This document shows positions 25,809 through 32,834 of a stretch of 64,000 nucleotides of DNA, piece after piece. The notes beneath the pieces are model-generated. The model searched no databases and was not told where the DNA came from. It worked only from the letters and a program-made list of their open reading frames with translations. Where the stretch lies: assembly GCF_902497785.1 (NCBI RefSeq), contig NZ_CABVHK010000023.1:51378-115377 (forward strand), written 5' to 3'. The DNA is from Pseudomonas fluorescens. Lineage in GTDB: Bacteria; Pseudomonadota; Gammaproteobacteria; Pseudomonadales; Pseudomonadaceae. Every line of letters starts with the position of its first letter. Position 1 is the stretch's first letter. The position numbers and the translations under genes were made by a program.

Positions 25809-26477
25809 ATGATTGACCTCGCCACCTGGAATTTAAGCATCCCTGAAGGCAGCCCACCGGCCACCATAGAAACGCCTCGACTGGCGCAAGGGTTCAAGGA
25901 CCTCTATTTCAGTTCTGAGGGCGATGTTCTTTCCTTCTGGACGCCTGTGACCGGTTCCAGGACGGCCAACGCCATTTACCCGCGCAGTGAATTGCGAGAA
26001 ACCTATAGCAATGGAACGCTGCGCAACTGGCAGTTTCCGGCGGCGGATAACAAACTGCGGGCGAGTCTGGCCATCAATCAGGTACCCAGCACGGGCAAAA
26101 TCGTGATTGGCCAGATTCACAACAAGGACAGCAACAGCCCTATGGTGAAGCTGGAGTACCAATACAAAACGTCGGGTGCGGCTGGAAACATTGTCGCCAA
26201 GGTGCGCATGCGTCCGGACGATGAAGAGGGCCTGGTCATCACCATCGCGACGGGTGTGCCGCTCAACCGCAACTTTTCCTACCAGATCCACCTCAGTCCG
26301 CAGGGAGCGCTGGGCATCAGCGCAGCAGGATACAACTGGAGAACCACCGTTGATCCGACCTGGAAGACCCAGCCACTGTATTTTAAAGCGGGTGCGTATG
26401 TGCAGGACAACACCGGCTATCCCACCGAGGGCGCAAAAGTGACGTTCAGGATGCTGGAGATTCACCATGAGATTTAG
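25809..26477 (+). CDS. Polysaccharide lyase family 7 (alginate lyase)
   Basis: A 222-residue jelly-roll lyase. All three PL7 signature blocks are present in order: RSELRE, QIH and YFKAGAYVQ. The catalytic His and Tyr are therefore in place. It starts directly at the mature domain (MIDLATWNLSIPEGSP) with no signal peptide, as in some Pseudomonas PL7 enzymes. It may therefore act in the cytoplasm or leave by another route. Activity: beta-elimination of alginate. It is unlinked to an alginate biosynthesis cluster in this window. Confidence 0.88.
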   Translation: MIDLATWNLSIPEGSPPATIETPRLAQGFKDLYFSSEGDVLSFWTPVTGSRTANAIYPRSELRETYSNGTLRNWQFPAADNKLRASLAINQVPSTGKIVIGQIHNKDSNSPMVKLEYQYKTSGAAGNIVAKVRMRPDDEEGLVITIATGVPLNRNFSYQIHLSPQGALGISAAGYNWRTTVDPTWKTQPLYFKAGAYVQDNTGYPTEGAKVTFRMLEIHHEI

Positions 26478-26638
26478 TCGACACTTTAGTCACAGCGAAT
26501 GACCCGACAAGCTTTCCCTTGTTCTCGGGCCGAAGTCGGAAAACGGCAAAAAACCGCCAGTCGGTTGCATCCCAGGCGACAGAGGACAACACAGCCTGAT
26601 AAAGCTGCCAGGGCGTAAAGCCCCGGCAGACAGCAGAG

Positions 26639-26878
26639 TCACTTTTTCTTTTTCGCCGGCTTATCTGCCTTGTCTGATTTCTTCGCCTTGTCTGGCTTGC
26701 TATCAGCTTTTTTCGCAGATTTCTTTGGTTCGGCATCTTTTTTCTTATCTTTCTTGTCGGAAGATTTCGAAAGAGCCGAGGCCGCAGCAGATTTCTTTGC
26801 CGGTGATGACTTTTTGTCCTTCAAGTCCTTGCTGGATTTCGAAGCGTCACCTTTGCTTTTCTTCTCATCTTTAGCCAC
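26639..26878 (-). CDS. Lysine-rich small protein (histone-H1-like composition)
   Basis: A 79-residue, extremely Lys/Ala/Ser/Asp-rich protein with blocks such as KKSAKKADSKPDKAKK and a PAKKKK end. The start is placed at GTG 26878 because AGAGG lies eight bases before it; a GTG at 26887 is in frame. The product is probably disordered and strongly basic, reminiscent of bacterial histone-like tails, but not recognised as AlgP. DNA or RNA binding is only a composition-based guess. Low-complexity sequence also limits confidence that it is expressed. Confidence 0.55.
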   Translation of the reverse strand: MAKDEKKSKGDASKSSKDLKDKKSSPAKKSAAASALSKSSDKKDKKKDAEPKKSAKKADSKPDKAKKSDKADKPAKKKK

Positions 26879-27022
26879 GTCACCCACCTCTCGGAGTATG
26901 CCGGTATTGGCAAATTGCCTCTGGGATTATCCATAAGGTGATCATTAGGCGAGCGCGGCTAGAAGCGGTTCAAATTTTTTGACGGTCGAGAGTGGCCTAC
27001 GCTGGAAGGCAGGTTATAGAAA

Positions 27023-27073
27023 AAAGGGGACGGATTTATTTTCCCGTCCCTGAAAAATAGATCCGTCCCCTTT
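27023..27073. repeat. GGGGACGGAT dyad element
   Basis: AAAGGGGACGGAT at 27023-27035 pairs perfectly with ATCCGTCCCCTTT at 27061-27073 (13 bases). It is the same class as the element at 21147. It forms a stable hairpin followed by T residues, so it may work as a terminator. Confidence 0.7.
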
Positions 27074-27127
27074 GGTTCCTTTGGTGTCCCCTTTGGTTGT
27101 CCCTTTGGTTACCGTCCCCTTTGGTTA
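27064..27127. repeat. Short tandem array of a CCCTTTGGTT unit
   Basis: Five imperfect copies of (GTC)CCCTTTGGTT with slightly variable spacing follow directly on the right arm of the 27023 hairpin and appear to have expanded from it. Slippage or element decay is the likely origin. Confidence 0.6.
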
Positions 27128-27316
27128 TCTCGTCGACACACCCGACAAGGGTGAGGGTTTCCGAGATTTGTGTAGGAATTTTATGGTCGTCCTAGGACCT
27201 TTATTCAATATGGCCAAACGACCAAACCAGCGCCAAAGCATCCATCCAACTTTGTTCATCCCCGCTCACGCTATCCTCTAGAATCCAACTCCGCACCCGA
27301 GACGGACCTCCACCCA

Positions 27317-28675
27317 ATGCAAACCCCAACCACCCCAAACCCCCTCTGGAAAACCTACCTCCTTTTCCTCGCCCCCATGGTCCTCTCCAATTTTCTCCAA
27401 TCCATGTCGGGCACCGTCAACAGTATCTACATCGGCCAAATGCTCGGCACTCAAGCCCTGGCCGCTGTTTCGGGCATGTTCCCCATCGTGTTCTTCTTCA
27501 TCGCGCTGGTCATCGGCCTCGGCGCAGGGGCGGGTGTGCTCATCGGTCAAGCCTGGGGTGCCAAAGAAGTCCATCTGGTGAAAACCATCGCCGCCACCAC
27601 GTTGCTGCTGGGCGCAATCATCGGGCTGACAGCGGCGGTGCTGGGCAGTGTGTTCGCCCGCCCGGCCTTGCAGGGTTTGGGCACGCCGGCGGATGTGTTG
27701 GACGACGCGGTCGCCTATGCGCACGTGATGATGTGGATCATGCCGTCGCTGCTGGTTTACGTGTTGTTTACCCAATTGCTCCGCGGGGTGAGCGATACGG
27801 TGTCGCCGCTGGTGGCGTTGGTGGTGTCGACGTGTATCGGGTTGGCGCTGACGCCGGCGTTGATTCGGGGGTGGTTCGGGTTGCCGATGATGGGGATTCA
27901 GAGTGCGGCGTATGCCGGGTTGGCGGGGAACCTCGCGGCGATGGGGTGGTTGGCGTGGCGGTTGATTCGGCGGGGGCATCCGTTGGCGCCGGATCGCGAG
28001 ATGTTTGCGGCGATGCGCCTGGATCGGGTGATTCTGGGCAAGGTGTTGCGCATTGGTTTGCCCACCGGGTTGCAGATGGTGGTGTTGTCGCTGTCGGAAT
28101 TGGTGATTCTGGCGTTGGTGAATCAGCACGGTTCGCAGGCGACGGCGGCGTATGGGGCGGTGACGCAGATCGTCAATTACGTGCAGTTTCCGGCGTTGTC
28201 GATTGCGATCACGGCGTCGATTCTCGGGGCGCAGGCGATTGGTGCCGGGCGGGTCGAGCGGATCGGGCCGATTTTGCGCACCGGGATGTGGATCAATGTG
28301 TGCCTGACCGGTGGCCTGGTGCTGTTGGGTTATTTGCTGTCGAACTGGTTGCTGGGGTTGTTCCTGACCGAGGATTCGACGCAGGCGAAGGCTGAACACT
28401 TGTTGCACATCATGCTCTGGAGCCTGTTGGTATTTGGTTTTCAGGCGATCATCGGCGGGATCATGCGTGCCAGTGGCACGGTGTTGGTGCCGATGGCGAT
28501 TTCGATTGTGTGCGTGCTTGGGGTGCAGTTGCCGGTGGCCTATGTGCTGGACGGACAATTTGGATTGCAGGGTGTGTGGATGGCGTTTCCGGTGGCGTAT
28601 CTGGGGATGCTGGTGTTGCAGACGTTGTATTACAAATTGGTCTGGAAGCATCAGAAAATCGAGCGGTTGGTGTAG
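27317..28675 (+). CDS. MATE-family efflux transporter
   Basis: A 452-residue membrane protein with about 12 helices. The N-terminal half has LWKTYLLFLAPMVLSNFLQ and SIYIGQMLGTQALAAVSGMFP; the second half has LRIGLPTGLQMVVLSLSELV and QATAAYGAVTQIV. Both are typical MATE half-signatures. It exports drugs or metabolites coupled to Na+ or H+. It is followed 20 bases later by the ArsN2-like gene, so the two are possibly co-transcribed. Confidence 0.92.
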   Translation: MQTPTTPNPLWKTYLLFLAPMVLSNFLQSMSGTVNSIYIGQMLGTQALAAVSGMFPIVFFFIALVIGLGAGAGVLIGQAWGAKEVHLVKTIAATTLLLGAIIGLTAAVLGSVFARPALQGLGTPADVLDDAVAYAHVMMWIMPSLLVYVLFTQLLRGVSDTVSPLVALVVSTCIGLALTPALIRGWFGLPMMGIQSAAYAGLAGNLAAMGWLAWRLIRRGHPLAPDREMFAAMRLDRVILGKVLRIGLPTGLQMVVLSLSELVILALVNQHGSQATAAYGAVTQIVNYVQFPALSIAITASILGAQAIGAGRVERIGPILRTGMWINVCLTGGLVLLGYLLSNWLLGLFLTEDSTQAKAEHLLHIMLWSLLVFGFQAIIGGIMRASGTVLVPMAISIVCVLGVQLPVAYVLDGQFGLQGVWMAFPVAYLGMLVLQTLYYKLVWKHQKIERLV

Positions 28676-28695
28676 GCGCGTAGGGGGCAGCGGTC

Positions 28696-29145
28696 GTGAA
28701 TATGCAAATGGTCAAAGTCGATGATGACGCTCTGGATCAACTGCGGCATGAGCTGCGTCAGGCAGGATTGCCCTGCGATGATGTGAGCCAGCCCGGACGG
28801 CAGTTTTACCGTTTTGAAGTGGAGGGCAAAACGGTGGCCTTTGGAGGGCTGGAGGGTGCCGCACCCGATATGTTGCTTCGCTCGGTGGTGGTGTGTAAGT
28901 CGCATCGCGCAGAGGGACTGGGCACGCAGGTGCTGCAGGCACTGGAGCAAAGTGCCGTTTCCCAAGGTGCATGCCGACTGCATCTGTTGACCCAGGGAGC
29001 AGCCGGGTTTTTCGCCACCCATGGCTATGAACGGTGCGACAGGCAGGAAGCGCCGGGCGCCATCAACGAAACAGCCCAGTTCAAACATCTGTGCCCGGCG
29101 TCGGCGAGCTATCTTCGAAAAACGCTGAGTACCGTCCTTGGATAG
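28696..29145 (+). CDS. arsN2: GNAT acetyltransferase, ArsN2-like
   Basis: A 149-residue GNAT protein. The acetyl-CoA loop reads HRAEGLGTQVLQAL. LLRSVVVCKSHRAEGLG together with LHLLTQGAAGFFATHGYERCDRQEAP and the closing CPASASYLRK match the ArsN2 group as I remember it. That group acetylates amino-containing arsenicals such as arsinothricin. The GTG at 28696 has a GGGGG-rich ribosome site; ATGs at 28702 and 28708 are alternatives. It sits next to a MATE exporter and about 6 kb from arsRCH. Confidence 0.7.
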   Translation: MNMQMVKVDDDALDQLRHELRQAGLPCDDVSQPGRQFYRFEVEGKTVAFGGLEGAAPDMLLRSVVVCKSHRAEGLGTQVLQALEQSAVSQGACRLHLLTQGAAGFFATHGYERCDRQEAPGAINETAQFKHLCPASASYLRKTLSTVLG

Positions 29146-29327
29146 TGTTGGGCTCGGGCAGCGGTCGATGTAGACGAGCGCATGCACCGGGTGACTACCA
29201 CTCGTCGACAAAGCACGTGAAGACCCATTGACACCAATCCGTCTCTGAGCGAATATTTATATATCGCGTACGACCTAATCGAATGCGGCACAAAACCAAA
29301 CCCATTGCACCGTAGAGGATTCACCCC

Positions 29328-29780
29328 ATGAGCAAGATCGATAAAGTCCTGGCCACCGGCAAAACCCACACCACCGCCAGCGCTGCCGGCATCACTTCGC
29401 GTGGCCATGACGGCAGCCTCGACATCACCCTGTCGACGCCCGGCACCGCCAAGCCAGCCCATGTGTTTGCCGCGACTCAGCCGCACCCGACGGCAGAGCA
29501 ATTGTTCGCCGGTGCCTGGTCGGCTTGCTACACCGCAGCGGTCGGTCTGGTGGCGAATGACTTGAACGTGGTGTTGCCGGCGGGTCTGGCGGTCGAGATC
29601 GAAGTCGATTTGGGGCAGGGCGGTGCGGAGTACTTTCTTCAGGCGCGTTTGACCCTGCGTGTACCGGGCCTGTCGCAGGAAATTGCCCATACCTTGGCGC
29701 ACACCGCTGATCAGATCTGCCCTTACTCGAAAGCAACTCGCGGCAATATTGATGTGGCACTGAACGTTATTACTGCTTAA
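29328..29780 (+). CDS. OsmC/Ohr-family peroxiredoxin, copy 1
   Basis: A 150-residue Ohr-type protein. The reactive Cys is in WSACYTAA and the resolving Cys in ICPYSKATRGNIDVALNV. It detoxifies organic hydroperoxides using lipoyl or thiol reductants. AGGAT lies upstream of the ATG. It is followed 70 bases later by a close paralogue with about 119 of 150 residues identical by my count, i.e. a tandem duplication. Confidence 0.9.
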   Translation: MSKIDKVLATGKTHTTASAAGITSRGHDGSLDITLSTPGTAKPAHVFAATQPHPTAEQLFAGAWSACYTAAVGLVANDLNVVLPAGLAVEIEVDLGQGGAEYFLQARLTLRVPGLSQEIAHTLAHTADQICPYSKATRGNIDVALNVITA

Positions 29781-29850
29781 TTGTTATCTAATACATCGCG
29801 TGCGATAAAAGCGCACGCGCAAACAACTGTATAATCTCAGGAGCATCGTC

Positions 29851-30303
29851 ATGAGCAAGATCGAAAAAGTACTCGCTACCGGCAAAACCCACACCACCGC
29901 CAGCGTTGCCGGGAAAACCTCGCGCGGGCATAACGGCAACCTCGACATCGTGCTGTCGTCGCCGGGAAGCGCCAAACCGGCACACGAGTTCGCGAACGTT
30001 CTGCCGCACCCGACCGCCGAGCAATTGTTCGCCGGCGCCTGGTCGGCCTGCTACTCCGCCGCTGTCGGGCTGGTCGCCCAGAACTTGAAGGTGACGCTGC
30101 CGGAAGGGACGGCGGTGGACATCGAAGTTGATCTGGGCCAGACCGGTGACCAGTATTTCCTCCAGGCGCGATTGACCCTGCGCGTGCCGGATCTGTCACC
30201 TGAGATCGCGAATAAACTTGCCCACGGCGCCCATGAAATCTGCCCGTACTCCAAAGCCACACGCGGCAACATCGACGTGGCGCTGAACGTCATCACCGAG
30301 TGA
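29851..30303 (+). CDS. OsmC/Ohr-family peroxiredoxin, copy 2
   Basis: A 150-residue paralogue of the preceding gene. Both catalytic cysteines are kept (WSACYSAA, ICPYSKATR). CAGGAG precedes the ATG by seven bases. The differences from copy 1 are spread along the protein rather than clustered, so the duplication is not recent. The two may be regulated apart or differ in substrate. No MarR/OhrR gene lies next to them. Confidence 0.9.
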   Translation: MSKIEKVLATGKTHTTASVAGKTSRGHNGNLDIVLSSPGSAKPAHEFANVLPHPTAEQLFAGAWSACYSAAVGLVAQNLKVTLPEGTAVDIEVDLGQTGDQYFLQARLTLRVPDLSPEIANKLAHGAHEICPYSKATRGNIDVALNVITE

Positions 30304-30442
30304 TGCCACCCATGGCCGGTTCGACTGCGCGACGCGGTTCGCGCCGGCCAGTGGCACAAACCACGGATCTTTGCTTTATTCCATCTGTGGCGGGCCCGGG
30401 CATGCAGCCCTCAGTGCCTACGCACCCCGCCCGGAGAGTCCC

Positions 30443-31012
30443 ATGCCCCCTCGCTTTGCGCTTGCCGCCACCTGGGTTGCCGCGCTCACCTTCAGCGCGC
30501 TGCCCTGCGCGGACGCGGCGGTTTATAAGCAGGTCAACGCGACCGCCAGCACCCTTTCCTTTACCTACAACCAGTTCAGTTCGCGGGTCTACGGCACCTT
30601 CAGCCGGTTCGAGGGCACGCTGGATTTCGACACGGCGAACCCTTCAGCGGCGCAGGCCGGGCTGACGATCCAGCTCGACAGCATTGATGCCGGCAGCAGT
30701 GACGCCAACGAGGAACTTAAAAAACCGGCCTGGTTCGACACGACTAATTCCCCCGTGGCGACCTTTGAATCGACCGTCGTGAAATCGCTCGGTGGCAACC
30801 GCTATTCGATCACCGGAAACCTCACCCTGCGAGGCATCACGCGCGTGGTGCAAGTGCCGGTGCTGCTGAAGGCCGAGAACGCTATCGGCATCTTCGATGG
30901 CCAACTGACGCTCAAGCGCAGCGATTTCAAAATAGGCGAGGGCGAGTGGGCGGACACGGTGGTGTCCGACGATATCAACATCCGCTTTCGCATGGTCGCG
31001 CCGCAGCAGTAG
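30443..31012 (+). CDS. YceI-family periplasmic lipocalin-like protein
   Basis: A 189-residue exported protein. The start at 30443 has GGAGAG nearby and gives a signal peptide ending CADAAVY. The body is the YceI beta-barrel: LSFTYNQFSSRVYGTFSRFEG, then KKPAWFDTTNSPVATFES, then ITGNLTLRGITR. YceI proteins bind isoprenoid-type lipids, and specificity is not readable. It precedes the ECF sigma gene by 96 bases with no obvious link. Confidence 0.85.
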   Translation: MPPRFALAATWVAALTFSALPCADAAVYKQVNATASTLSFTYNQFSSRVYGTFSRFEGTLDFDTANPSAAQAGLTIQLDSIDAGSSDANEELKKPAWFDTTNSPVATFESTVVKSLGGNRYSITGNLTLRGITRVVQVPVLLKAENAIGIFDGQLTLKRSDFKIGEGEWADTVVSDDINIRFRMVAPQQ

Positions 31013-31077
31013 GGTGCAGGTCGCGACTTTACGTCGCTTGCTCTGCCATGGTTTTGCTGTCATCGTTTGTGCGACTG

Positions 31078-31096
31078 GTAATCTTTCTTATTTGAG
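31078..31096. promoter_or_regulatory. Possible Fur box upstream of fecI
   Basis: The AT-rich stretch GTAATCTTTCTTATTTGAG, 12 bases before the sigma-factor ATG, resembles a degenerate 19-base Fur site when read on either strand. The location fits iron control of a FecI-type sigma factor. The match is imperfect. Confidence 0.35.
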
Positions 31097-31108
31097 AAAT
31101 TTTTTCGT

Positions 31109-31654
31109 ATGCGCGATGTTTCCGTGGCTGATCACGACTTCAACCGTCGTCAGCAGACCTTTACCGAGCTCTACAGTGACCATCATTCCTGGTTGCATGG
31201 CTGGCTGCGGAAAAAACTCGGCTGCTCGCAACGCGCGGCCGATCTGGCCCATGACGCGTTCATTCGGGTGCTCACCCTCGCCGAACCGCACACCATCAAA
31301 GAGCCGCGGGCATTTCTGGCGACGATGGCGGGGCGCTTGCTGATCGATGGCGCGCGGCGTCGGCGGATCGAGCAGGCCTACCTTGAGGCATTGGCGATCC
31401 AGGCTCACGACGCTGGAATGCCCGACCCGGAAGCGATCCATGTCGCCCTTGAGGCACTGGAAAAAATCGCGGTGATGCTTGCCGGGTTGCCGGCCAAATC
31501 CCGCGAGGCGTTTTTGCTCAGCCGGCTCGACGGCCTCACTTACAGCGAAATCGCGATTGAATTGAAAGTGTCTGCCAGCACCGTAAAAAACTACGTCGCC
31601 AGTGCGCTGGTGCATTGTTACAACACCTTGTACGGGGCGGATCAACCGTCGTGA
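31109..31654 (+). CDS. FecI-like ECF sigma factor
   Basis: A 181-residue sigma-70 factor with only regions 2 and 4. Region 2 is in DLAHDAFIRVLTLAEPHTIKEPRAFL and region 4 in LPAKSREAFLLSRLDGLTYSEIAIELKVSASTVKNYV, both FecI-type. Its stop overlaps the GTG start of the FecR-like gene (GTGA). It transcribes the downstream TonB-receptor gene when the receptor senses its siderophore. Confidence 0.92.
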   Translation: MRDVSVADHDFNRRQQTFTELYSDHHSWLHGWLRKKLGCSQRAADLAHDAFIRVLTLAEPHTIKEPRAFLATMAGRLLIDGARRRRIEQAYLEALAIQAHDAGMPDPEAIHVALEALEKIAVMLAGLPAKSREAFLLSRLDGLTYSEIAIELKVSASTVKNYVASALVHCYNTLYGADQPS

Positions 31655-32610
31655 CGCGCCCTCATCCACCTTCTGAAAAAATGATCAGCGAAGCGGCGTA
31701 TTGGCTGACGTTGCTGCATGACGATCTGTCCACCGAGGCCGACCGCCAGGCCTTTGATGCCTGGTGCGAGGCGGACCCGCGCCATGCCGTGGCACTTGAG
31801 CGCATGCGTGGTTTGTGGGGCAGTCTTGACGATCTGCCCGCCGCGCCGGCGCGGGTTGCGCTCAAGCAGGCGTTTGCCCGGTCGGGGCCGAAGGCGTCGG
31901 GTCGCAGTGCTCAAGCGCTTGCATTGTTTGGCGTGTTGTTCTGCGGCTGGATCGGCCTGGACAACCTGCCCGTGTGGCTGGCTGATCAGCGCACCGGTTT
32001 CGGCGAGCGACGCGAGGTGGCGTTGGCGGATGGCAGCCGGATTCAGCTCAACAGTCACTCGGCGCTGAACGTGAAGTTTGACGGGCACCAGCGGGTTATC
32101 GAGTTGCTGGAAGGGGAGATGTGGGTCGAGGTGGCCAAGGACGCGCAGCGTCCGTTTGTGGTGCGCACGGATCAGGGCACGGCGACTGCCCTGGGCACGC
32201 GTTATCTGGTGAAACGTGAAACCGAGGGTTCGACCGTGGTCAGCGTGCTGGAGTCCGTGGTTGCCGCCAAGGCCAATGGCGCCGAGGCGGTGAACGTCGC
32301 GGCCGGTGAGCAAACCACGCTCAGGGCGGGCAAGGCACTTGCACCGAAACCGATCGGCAACAGCGACCCGGATGCCTGGACCCGAGGTTTGCTGAAGGTT
32401 GATGACCGTCCGTTGAGCGAGGTGCTTCAGGCGCTTGCCGGTTATCGACGCGGGGTGGTGCGCTACGACGAACAGGCGCTGCAAGGGCTGCGCGTGTCCG
32501 GGGTGTTCCGCCTTGATGACACCGATGCGGCACTCGCGACCCTGGCCGACAACCTGCCGATCAAGGTCGAGCACTTCACCGGTCTGCTGGTCCTCGTCAA
32601 ACCCCTCTGA
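31651..32610 (+). CDS. FecR-like anti-sigma / sigma-regulator
   Basis: A 319-residue transmembrane regulator. An N-terminal cytoplasmic anti-sigma part (EAAYWLTLLHDD...ADRQAFDAWCEADPRHAVALERM) is followed by a single membrane segment (about residues 84-100) and a periplasmic FecR domain (ADGSRIQLNSHSALNVKF). The C-terminal STN-like end is at LPIKVEHF. The GTG start at 31651 overlaps the fecI stop. It links the receptor's signalling domain to the sigma factor. Confidence 0.92.
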   Translation: MTRPHPPSEKMISEAAYWLTLLHDDLSTEADRQAFDAWCEADPRHAVALERMRGLWGSLDDLPAAPARVALKQAFARSGPKASGRSAQALALFGVLFCGWIGLDNLPVWLADQRTGFGERREVALADGSRIQLNSHSALNVKFDGHQRVIELLEGEMWVEVAKDAQRPFVVRTDQGTATALGTRYLVKRETEGSTVVSVLESVVAAKANGAEAVNVAAGEQTTLRAGKALAPKPIGNSDPDAWTRGLLKVDDRPLSEVLQALAGYRRGVVRYDEQALQGLRVSGVFRLDDTDAALATLADNLPIKVEHFTGLLVLVKPL

Positions 32611-32622
32611 CAACGAATAACC

Positions 32623-32723
32623 CTGTAGGAGCGAGCTTGCTCGCGATGGTCGTTAACGAAAACGCGTGCTTCCTGAATCAACATGGCGTCTTCGAATCCA
32701 TCGCGAGCAAGCTCGCTCCTACA
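32623..32723. repeat. REP/BIME pair
   Basis: Inverted REP sequences at 32623-32649 and 32698-32723 lie between the fecR-like gene and its TonB receptor. This is the standard Pseudomonas GAGCGAGCTTGCTCGC doublet. It may attenuate or separate the receptor transcript from the regulator genes. Confidence 0.85.
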
Positions 32724-32834
32724 GAGGTGCTGCGGCGATCCAAAAATTATTAATGCAAATCGCTCGCATTCGTTGTCTGTTTTTTCGACATGGCCGTCAT
32801 GGTTAGTAACGCCTTCCATTTCGCAGGATTTCCC

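Larger units (their letters stand above)
26888..27316. other. 429-base intergenic stretch with repeats
   Basis: I see no supported gene here. The stretch contains the GGGGACGGAT dyad and a tandem CCCTTTGGTT array, listed separately. The remainder before the MATE gene has no obvious promoter or operator. Confidence 0.5.

Noticed and set aside
27278..28651. 457-codon frame antisense to the MATE gene
   Set aside because: His/Arg/Gln-rich low-complexity product opposite a clear 12-helix transporter.
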